Below are positions 58,547-64,000 of a DNA stretch of 64,000 bases, piece after piece. The DNA is taken from NCBI RefSeq assembly GCF_000730645.1, contig NZ_BBIU01000023.1, positions 1-64,000 on the forward strand. The letters are read 5' to 3'. Source of the DNA: Pseudomonas parafulva NBRC 16636 = DSM 17004. Lineage in GTDB: Bacteria; Pseudomonadota; Gammaproteobacteria; Pseudomonadales; Pseudomonadaceae. The first letter of the stretch is position 1. Every line of letters starts with the position of its first letter. The notes beneath the pieces were generated by a model. It had not been told where the DNA came from and searched no databases. It saw only the letters and a list, made by a program, of their open reading frames with translations. Both the position numbers and the translations under genes were made by a program.

Positions 58547-59890
58547 ATGTCCATGACCCCCCGCGAAATCGTCCACGAACTCAACCGCCACATCATCGGC
58601 CAGGACGACGCCAAGCGCGCCGTGGCCATTGCCCTGCGCAACCGCTGGCGGCGCATGCAACTGCCTGCCGAGCTGCGCGCCGAGGTAACGCCCAAGAACA
58701 TCCTGATGATTGGCCCAACCGGTGTCGGCAAAACCGAAATCGCCCGTCGCCTGGCCAAGCTGGCCAATGCGCCGTTCATCAAGGTCGAAGCCACCAAGTT
58801 CACCGAAGTGGGCTACGTTGGCCGCGACGTGGAGTCCATCATCCGTGACCTGGCCGATGCCGCGCTGAAAATGCTGCGCGAGCAGGAGATCATTCGCGTA
58901 CGCCACCGTGCCGAAGACGCCGCCGAAGACCGCATTCTCGATGTCTTGCTGCCGCAGGCACGCCCTGGCAGCTTCAGCGAGGAAGCCGCACAGACCAGCA
59001 ACGATTCCAACACCCGCCAGCTGTTCCGCAAGCGCCTGCGCGAAGGCCAGCTGGACGACAAGGAAATCGAGATCGAAGTGGCTGACGCCGTCGGTGTCGA
59101 AATTGCTGCACCACCCGGCATGGAAGAAATGACCAATCAGCTGCAGAGCCTGTTTGCCAATATGGGCAAAGGCAAGCGCAAGACCCGCAAGCTGAAGGTG
59201 AAAGAGGCGCTGAAAATGGTCCGCGACGAAGAAGCGGGCCGCCTGGTCAACGAAGAAGAGCTCAAGGCCAAGGCCCTGGAAGCTGTCGAACAGCACGGCA
59301 TCGTGTTCATCGACGAAATCGACAAAGTGGCCAAGCGTGGCAACGTAGGCGGTGCTGATGTATCCCGCGAGGGCGTGCAGCGCGACCTGCTGCCGCTGAT
59401 CGAAGGCTGCACGGTCAATACCAAGCTGGGCATGGTCAAGACTGACCATATCCTGTTCATCGCCTCGGGCGCGTTCCACCTGAGCAAGCCGAGCGACCTG
59501 GTGCCGGAGCTGCAAGGCCGCCTGCCGATCCGTGTGGAGCTCAAGGCGCTGACCCCGGAAGACTTCGAACGCATCCTGCGCGAACCACACGCCTCGCTGA
59601 CCGAGCAGTACCAGGCGCTGCTCAAGACCGAGGGGCTGAACATCGAGTTCGTGGCCGACGGCATCAAGCGCCTGGCCGAGATCGCCTACCAGGTCAATGA
59701 AAAGACCGAAAACATCGGTGCCCGCCGCCTGCATACCCTGCTCGAGCGCCTGCTGGAGGAAGTTTCGTTCAGCGCAGGCGACCTGGCCAGCACCCATGAC
59801 GAAGCGCCGATCCTGATCGATGCCGCCTACGTGAACGGCCACCTGGGCGAACTGGCCCAAAACGAAGACCTCTCCCGCTACATCCTCTAA
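58547..59890 (+). CDS. hslU: ATP-dependent protease ATPase subunit HslU
   Basis: AAA+ unfoldase of 447 residues that feeds substrates to HslV. N-terminal [20 protein letters not shown], Walker [16 protein letters not shown] near residue 58, the intermediate (I) domain at about 110-235, Walker [14 protein letters not shown] near 251, and the C-terminal EDLSRYIL tail that docks into HslV are all present. GAGGA precedes the ATG at 58547; an in-frame reading from 58496 is not supported. The operon ends at a repeat-type hairpin. Confidence 0.97.
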   Translation: MSMTPREIVHELNRHIIGQDDAKRAVAIALRNRWRRMQLPAELRAEVTPKNILMIGPTGVGKTEIARRLAKLANAPFIKVEATKFTEVGYVGRDVESIIRDLADAALKMLREQEIIRVRHRAEDAAEDRILDVLLPQARPGSFSEEAAQTSNDSNTRQLFRKRLREGQLDDKEIEIEVADAVGVEIAAPPGMEEMTNQLQSLFANMGKGKRKTRKLKVKEALKMVRDEEAGRLVNEEELKAKALEAVEQHGIVFIDEIDKVAKRGNVGGADVSREGVQRDLLPLIEGCTVNTKLGMVKTDHILFIASGAFHLSKPSDLVPELQGRLPIRVELKALTPEDFERILREPHASLTEQYQALLKTEGLNIEFVADGIKRLAEIAYQVNEKTENIGARRLHTLLERLLEEVSFSAGDLASTHDEAPILIDAAYVNGHLGELAQNEDLSRYIL

Positions 59891-60028
59891 AGCTGCAAGT
59901 GGTTAGCTGCAAGCGACAAGCTGAGATGCGTCGCTTGCAGCGGCTGTTTTCTTCAGGTCGATAACGGATGGCTTGAATATCACGGCTCGAAGCTTGAAGC
60001 TTGAAGCTTGCCACTTGAAGCTCAAAAA
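59891..60028. repeat. Dispersed AGCTTGCAGCTT-type repeat, copy 4
   Basis: AGCTGCAAG units at the left, and CTCGAAGCTTGAAGCTTGAAGC units at the right, with the hslU terminator hairpin inside the left half. Same unit type as copies at 21647, 30530 and 57781. Confidence 0.7.
59906..59950 (+). terminator. Terminator of hslVU formed by the repeat
   Basis: Perfect 12-bp stem GCTGCAAGCGAC/GTCGCTTGCAGC (59906-59917, 59930-59941) with a 12-base loop, followed by GGCTGTTTTC. It lies 16 bases after the hslU stop. Confidence 0.7.
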
Positions 60029-60037
60029 GAGGATGTT

Positions 60038-60415
60038 ATGGCTCGCATGCCTACCGCCATCAACCTGCATAAAGCCTCGAAAACCCTCAGCCTTACCTAC
60101 GGGCCTGACGAGGTGTACCACCTGCCTGCCGAGTTTTTGCGCGTGCACTCGCCTTCGGCCGAGGTGCAGGGGCATGGCAATCCTATCCTGCAATTTGGCA
60201 AGATCAATGTCGGCCTCAGTGGCCTGGAGCCTGCCGGGCAGTATGCCCTGAAGCTCACCTTCGACGACGGCCACGACAGCGGCCTGTTCACCTGGGAATA
60301 CCTGGAGCAACTGTGCCTGCGCCAGCAAGCGCTGTGGGCCGAGTACCTCGACGAACTGCACAGGGCCGGCAAGTCCCGCGACCCCGCCGAGTCCGTGGTC
60401 AAGATCATGCTCTAG
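60038..60415 (+). CDS. DUF971 protein (gamma-butyrobetaine hydroxylase-like N-terminal domain)
   Basis: A 125-residue protein with the DUF971 domain, found alone or at the N-terminus of gamma-butyrobetaine hydroxylases and with iron-sulphur proteins. LSLTYGPDEVYHLPAEFLRVHSPSAEV near residue 18 and the GLEPAGQYALKLTFDDGHDSGLFTW segment near 62 are typical. The ATG at 60038 follows AAAGAGGA; the reading from 60008 lies in the repeat. Its function is unknown. It sits between hslVU and the PHA genes, as in P. putida. Confidence 0.88.
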   Translation: MARMPTAINLHKASKTLSLTYGPDEVYHLPAEFLRVHSPSAEVQGHGNPILQFGKINVGLSGLEPAGQYALKLTFDDGHDSGLFTWEYLEQLCLRQQALWAEYLDELHRAGKSRDPAESVVKIML

Positions 60416-60516
60416 GCTGCGCCTCCCAGCCTTTTCTGCGCACCCTCCCTCCTCGTCTGCTTGACTGTAGTGCAGGCCGCCCTGTGCAGGGCTGTCTTGC
60501 GCATTACATGAAACTG

Positions 60517-60607
60517 GGGTAACCAATGTAGGTGGCCATTTACCTGCACACCCCCTGCCGGCAAGCAGAATGCTTGCAGCACCGCTGATCCTTATCACTG
60601 GTTACCC
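60517..60607 (+). promoter_or_regulatory. phaC1 upstream region with paired GGGTAACCA / TGGTTACCC sites
   Basis: GGGTAACCA (60517-60525) and its exact inverted form TGGTTACCC (60599-60607) lie 82 bases apart in the 268-base gap before phaC1. Between them is a second inverted repeat, GCAAGCA-N3-TGCTTGC (60561-60577). Known pha regulation in P. putida involves PhaD acting at the phaC1 promoter; I cannot say whether these are its sites. No clear -35/-10 pair was found. Confidence 0.45.
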
Positions 60608-60683
60608 GAGCAGGCGTACCGGGCTCAGGGCTGTGCTTGCCCTACAGCAGCGGTACTCGTCTCAGGACAACGGAGCGTCGTAG

Positions 60684-62363
60684 ATGAGTAGCAAGAACAA
60701 TGATGATCTGCAGCGGCAGGCCTCGGAAAACACCCTTGGCCTGAACCCGGTGATCGGCATCCGGCGCAAGGACCTACTGAGCTCGGCGCGCACTGTGCTG
60801 CGCCAGGCCATACGCCAACCGCTGCACAGTGCCAAGCACGTGGCCCATTTCGGCCTGGAACTGAAAAACGTGCTGCTGGGCAAATCGAGCCTGGCCCCGG
60901 AACAGGACGATCGCCGCTTCAACGACCCGGCATGGAGCCAGAACCCGCTGTACCGCCGCTACCTGCAAACCTACCTGGCCTGGCGCAGCGAGCTGCAAGA
61001 CTGGATCGCCAGCAGCGACCTGTCGCCCCAAGACATCAGCCGAGGGCAGTTCGTCATCAACCTGATGACCGAAGCCATGGCCCCTACCAACACCCTGTCC
61101 AACCCAGCTGCGCTCAAGCGCTTCTTCGAAACCGGCGGCAAGAGCCTGCTCGATGGGCTGTCGAACCTTGCCCGCGACGTGGTGCATAACGGCGGCATGC
61201 CCAGCCAGGTGAACATGAAGGCCTTCGAGGTGGGCAAGAACCTGGGCACCAGCGAAGGCGCCGTGGTGTACCGCAATGATGTACTCGAGCTGATCCAGTA
61301 CAGCCCCATCACCGAACAGGTGCATGCGCGGCCCTTGCTGGTGGTGCCTCCCCAAATCAACAAGTTCTATGTGTTCGACCTGAGCCCGGAAAAAAGCCTG
61401 GCGCGGTTCTGCCTGCGCTCGCAACAGCAGACCTTCATCATCAGCTGGCGCAACCCGACCAAAGCCCAGCGCGAATGGGGCTTGTCCACCTACGTCGATG
61501 CGCTCAAGGAAGCCGTCGATGCGGTGCTGGCCATCACCGGTAGCAAGGACCTGAACATGCTCGGTGCCTGCTCTGGTGGCATTACCTGTACAGCCCTGCT
61601 GGGCCATTACGCCGCCCTGGGCGAGCACAAGGTCAACGCCCTGACGCTGCTGGTGAGCGTGCTCGACACCACCGTCGATACCCAGGTGGCGTTGTTCGTC
61701 GACGAGCAGACCCTGGAGGCTGCCAAGCGCCACTCCTACCAGGCCGGCGTGCTGGAAGGCAGCGACATGGCCAAGGTGTTCGCCTGGATGCGCCCCAACG
61801 ACCTGATCTGGAATTACTGGGTCAACAACTACCTGCTGGGCAACGAGCCTCCGGTCTTCGACATCCTGTTCTGGAACAACGACACCACGCGCCTGCCGGC
61901 AGGCTTTCATGGTGACCTGATCGAGATGTTCAAGAACAACCCGCTGACCCGCCCCGGTGGCCTGGAAGTCTGCGGCACGGCCATCGACCTCAAGCAGGTG
62001 CAGTGCGACATCTTCAGCGTGGCTGGCACCGCCGACCACATCACCCCCTGGCAGTCGTGCTACCGCTCGGCGCACCTGTTCGGCGGCAAGGTAGCGTTCG
62101 TGCTGTCCAACAGCGGGCATATCCAGAGCATTCTCAACCCGCCGGGCAACCCCAAGGCGCGCTTCATGACCGGGGACGACCGCCCCGGCGACCCGGTGGC
62201 CTGGCAAGAGAACGCCATCAAGCATGCCGACTCCTGGTGGCTGTACTGGCAGGGCTGGCTGGCCGAACGGGCCGGCGAGCTGAAAAAGGCCCCCACCCGC
62301 CTGGGCAACCGCACCTACCCAGCCGGCGAGGCCGCCCCCGGTACCTACGTTCACGAACGCTGA
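60684..62363 (+). CDS. phaC1: Class II poly(3-hydroxyalkanoate) polymerase 1
   Basis: Medium-chain-length PHA synthase of 559 residues, polymerising (R)-3-hydroxyacyl-CoA on the granule surface. The lipase-like box has cysteine as nucleophile, Cys296 in NMLGACSGGITC. The catalytic Asp and His lie in the C-terminal segments SVAGTADHITPW near residue 451 and LSNSGHIQSILNPPG near 479. N-terminal NTLGLNPVIGIRRKDLLSSA is typical of PhaC1. It is first in the pha cluster. phaZ follows after a GC-rich hairpin. Confidence 0.97.
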   Translation: MSSKNNDDLQRQASENTLGLNPVIGIRRKDLLSSARTVLRQAIRQPLHSAKHVAHFGLELKNVLLGKSSLAPEQDDRRFNDPAWSQNPLYRRYLQTYLAWRSELQDWIASSDLSPQDISRGQFVINLMTEAMAPTNTLSNPAALKRFFETGGKSLLDGLSNLARDVVHNGGMPSQVNMKAFEVGKNLGTSEGAVVYRNDVLELIQYSPITEQVHARPLLVVPPQINKFYVFDLSPEKSLARFCLRSQQQTFIISWRNPTKAQREWGLSTYVDALKEAVDAVLAITGSKDLNMLGACSGGITCTALLGHYAALGEHKVNALTLLVSVLDTTVDTQVALFVDEQTLEAAKRHSYQAGVLEGSDMAKVFAWMRPNDLIWNYWVNNYLLGNEPPVFDILFWNNDTTRLPAGFHGDLIEMFKNNPLTRPGGLEVCGTAIDLKQVQCDIFSVAGTADHITPWQSCYRSAHLFGGKVAFVLSNSGHIQSILNPPGNPKARFMTGDDRPGDPVAWQENAIKHADSWWLYWQGWLAERAGELKKAPTRLGNRTYPAGEAAPGTYVHER

Positions 62364-62371
62364 GCCATTGC

Positions 62372-62397
62372 CCGTGGCGCGCTGCATGGCGCCACGG
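62372..62397 (+). terminator. GC-rich hairpin between phaC1 and phaZ
   Basis: Perfect 9-bp stem CCGTGGCGC/GCGCCACGG with an eight-base loop nine bases after the phaC1 stop. No T-run, so it may be a partial attenuator or a processing/stability element that sets phaZ levels below phaC1. Confidence 0.5.
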
Positions 62398-62424
62398 TGT
62401 CTCCTTCACCCAAGAGCCACGCGC

Positions 62425-63276
62425 ATGCCGCAACCCTATATTTTCAGAACGGTCGAGCTGGACAACCAGTCCATCCGTACCGCCGTTCGCCCGGGCAAAC
62501 CCCACCTCACACCCCTGCTGATCTTCAACGGGATTGGCGCCAACCTGGAACTGGTCTTCCCGTTCATCGAAGCGCTGGACCCGGACCTGGAAGTGATCGC
62601 CTTCGACGTCCCCGGTGTCGGGGGCTCATCGACACCGCGCCATCCCTACCGCTTCCCGGGGTTGGCCAAGCTCACCGCACGCATGCTCGACTACCTCGAT
62701 TACGGCCAGGTCAACGTCATCGGCGTGTCCTGGGGCGGCGCGCTGGCCCAGCAGTTCGCCCACGACTACCCCGAGCGCTGCAAGAAGCTGGTGCTTGCCG
62801 CCACCGCAGCCGGCGCGTTCATGGTGCCGGGCAAACCCAAGGTGCTGTGGATGATGGCCAGCCCCCGCCGCTACGTCCAGCCGTCTCACGTGCTGCGTAT
62901 CGCCCCGCTGATCTACGGCGGCGGGTTCCGCCGTGACCCGGATCTGGCCCTGCATCACGCCGCCAAGGTACGCTCCGGCGGCAAGACCGGCTATTACTGG
63001 CAACTGTTCGCCGGGCTTGGCTGGACCAGCATCCACTGGCTGCACAAGATCCGCCAGCCCACCCTGGTGCTGGCCGGCGACGACGACCCGCTGATCCCCC
63101 TGATCAATATGCGCCTGCTGGCCTGGCGTATTCCCAATGCCCAGCTACACATTATCGACGACGGCCACCTGTTCCTGATTACCCGGGCCGAAGCAGTGGC
63201 CCCGCTCATCACGAAGTTCCTGGAGCAGGAGCGTCAGCGCGCCGTGATGCACCCTCGCCCCGCCTCGGGCGGTTGA
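62425..63276 (+). CDS. phaZ: Intracellular PHA depolymerase
   Basis: Granule-associated alpha/beta-hydrolase of 283 residues that releases 3-hydroxyalkanoates from stored polymer. The lipase box GVSWGG has the nucleophile Ser102; the oxyanion segment FNGIGANLELVFP is near residue 35, and the acid and base lie in GDDDPLIP near 220 and DDGHLFLI near 250. The ATG at 62425 is chosen because it gives the usual 283-residue length (MPQPYIFRTVEL); a reading from 62368 runs through the hairpin. Confidence 0.96.
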   Translation: MPQPYIFRTVELDNQSIRTAVRPGKPHLTPLLIFNGIGANLELVFPFIEALDPDLEVIAFDVPGVGGSSTPRHPYRFPGLAKLTARMLDYLDYGQVNVIGVSWGGALAQQFAHDYPERCKKLVLAATAAGAFMVPGKPKVLWMMASPRRYVQPSHVLRIAPLIYGGGFRRDPDLALHHAAKVRSGGKTGYYWQLFAGLGWTSIHWLHKIRQPTLVLAGDDDPLIPLINMRLLAWRIPNAQLHIIDDGHLFLITRAEAVAPLITKFLEQERQRAVMHPRPASGG

Positions 63277-63321
63277 TCGCCACACGCTTAGCCGCAAATG
63301 GAGTGCACAAGGAGTGTTGCC

Positions 63322-64000
63322 ATGACAGACAAACCGGCCGCAGGCACCAGGGCGCCCCACACCGTCGAACTGCAGATGGAAAATGCCATGGTCGGCCTGC
63401 GCGGCCGGGACTTGGTATCCACCCTGCGCAGCGTCGGGCGCCATGGGCTGCGCCACCCATTGCACACCGCCGGCCACCTGCTGGCGCTGGGTGGCCAGTT
63501 GGGCCGGGTGCTGCTGGGGGACACACCCCACCAGCCCAACCCGCGCGATGGCCGTTTCAGCGACCCCACTTGGCGCGAAAACCCGCTTTACCGCCGCGGC
63601 CTGCAAGCGTGGCTGGCGTGGCAGGGGCAAACCCGGGCGTGGATCGACGAAAGCCACCTGGACGAGGACGACCGGGCCCGGGTGCACTTTCTGTTCAACC
63701 TGCTCAACGACGCCCTGGCACCGAGCAATTCGCTGCTCAACCCCCAGGCCGTGAAAACCCTGTTCGATACCGGCGGCCAGAGCCTGGTGCGCGGCGCCGC
63801 TCAACTGCTCGAGGACCTGCGCCACAATGGCGGGCTGCCGCGCCAAGTGGACGAGCGCGCCTTCGAAGTGGGCGGCAACCTGGCGACCACCCCTGGCAGC
63901 GTGGTGTTTCGCAACGACATGCTGGAGCTGATCCAGTACCAGCCCATGAGCGAAAAGCAGCACGCGCGCCCGCTGCTTGTGGTGCCGCCCCAGATCAACA
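63322..64000 (+). CDS. phaC2: Class II PHA polymerase 2, partial (cut by window end)
   Basis: The first 226 codons of a second medium-chain-length PHA synthase, open to the end of the window. The sequence parallels PhaC1 closely: DLVSTLRSVGRHGLRHPLHT, ENPLYRRGLQAWLAWQGQT, FDTGGQSLVRGAAQLLEDL and ending in LLVVPPQIN. The catalytic Cys region lies beyond the edge. AAGGAG precedes the ATG. Gene order phaC1-phaZ-phaC2 is that of P. putida. Confidence 0.95.
   Translation, partial: MTDKPAAGTRAPHTVELQMENAMVGLRGRDLVSTLRSVGRHGLRHPLHTAGHLLALGGQLGRVLLGDTPHQPNPRDGRFSDPTWRENPLYRRGLQAWLAWQGQTRAWIDESHLDEDDRARVHFLFNLLNDALAPSNSLLNPQAVKTLFDTGGQSLVRGAAQLLEDLRHNGGLPRQVDERAFEVGGNLATTPGSVVFRNDMLELIQYQPMSEKQHARPLLVVPPQIN

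Overview
The window is a contiguous piece of a Pseudomonas chromosome, most likely from the P. putida group. The DNA is GC-rich. Gene order follows the pseudomonad core genome: tktA-epd-pgk-fba, ahcY-metF, bioA-rsmE, the pil/chp chemosensory cluster, gshB-tonB3-yqgE-yqgF-pyrR-pyrB-pyrC', hslVU, and the medium-chain-length PHA cluster phaC1-phaZ-phaC2. The cfcR-like gene next to fba and the dispersed intergenic repeats also point to P. putida. I see no rRNA, tRNA, CRISPR array, insertion sequence or prophage. No gene-free stretch exceeds 300 bases. The right edge cuts phaC2.

Layout. 1-12 kb: an acyl-CoA dehydrogenase, a TldD/TldE-type protease pair, an MFS exporter, the helicase gene dbpA, a YhiN-type flavoprotein, a YccS-type membrane protein and an orphan solute-binding protein. 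12-22 kb, minus strand: a winged-helix protein with a YgjP-type metallopeptidase, the c-di-GMP protein CfcR, then fba, two small lipoproteins, pgk, epd and tktA (central carbon metabolism). 21.8-31.5 kb: the methionine/SAM cycle (an ArsR-methyltransferase regulator with a perfect palindrome upstream, metK, ahcY with an SAH riboswitch, metF). Between metK and ahcY lie a DUF1090 protein, a C-terminal-haem cytochrome lipoprotein, mltA, a MAPEG protein, a Na+/H+ antiporter and a thioesterase.

31.6-42 kb: a glycosyltransferase-like protein of unknown role, a second orphan solute-binding protein, a RhlE-type helicase, the yceJ-yceI pair, a secreted flavin amine oxidase with an unusual low-complexity tail, bioA, rsmE and a hemolysin III homologue. 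42-51 kb, minus strand: the Pil-Chp chemosensory operon pilG-pilH-pilI-pilJ-chpA-chpC, without the pilK methyltransferase and chpB methylesterase genes known from P. aeruginosa. 51-58 kb: gshB, tonB3, an AT-richer gene of unknown function that interrupts the tonB3-yqgE order, yqgE, yqgF, and the pyrimidine genes pyrR-pyrB-pyrC'. 58-64 kb: hslVU, a DUF971 protein and the PHA genes.

Most genes are housekeeping and were recognised from conserved motifs and synteny recalled from known pseudomonads; no database search was possible. The best candidates for something new are the AT-rich gene at 53.2-53.8 kb, the palindrome before the ArsR-methyltransferase gene, the tail of the amine oxidase, the TldD/TldE pair beside an exporter, and the dispersed hairpin repeats, some of which seem to act as terminators.
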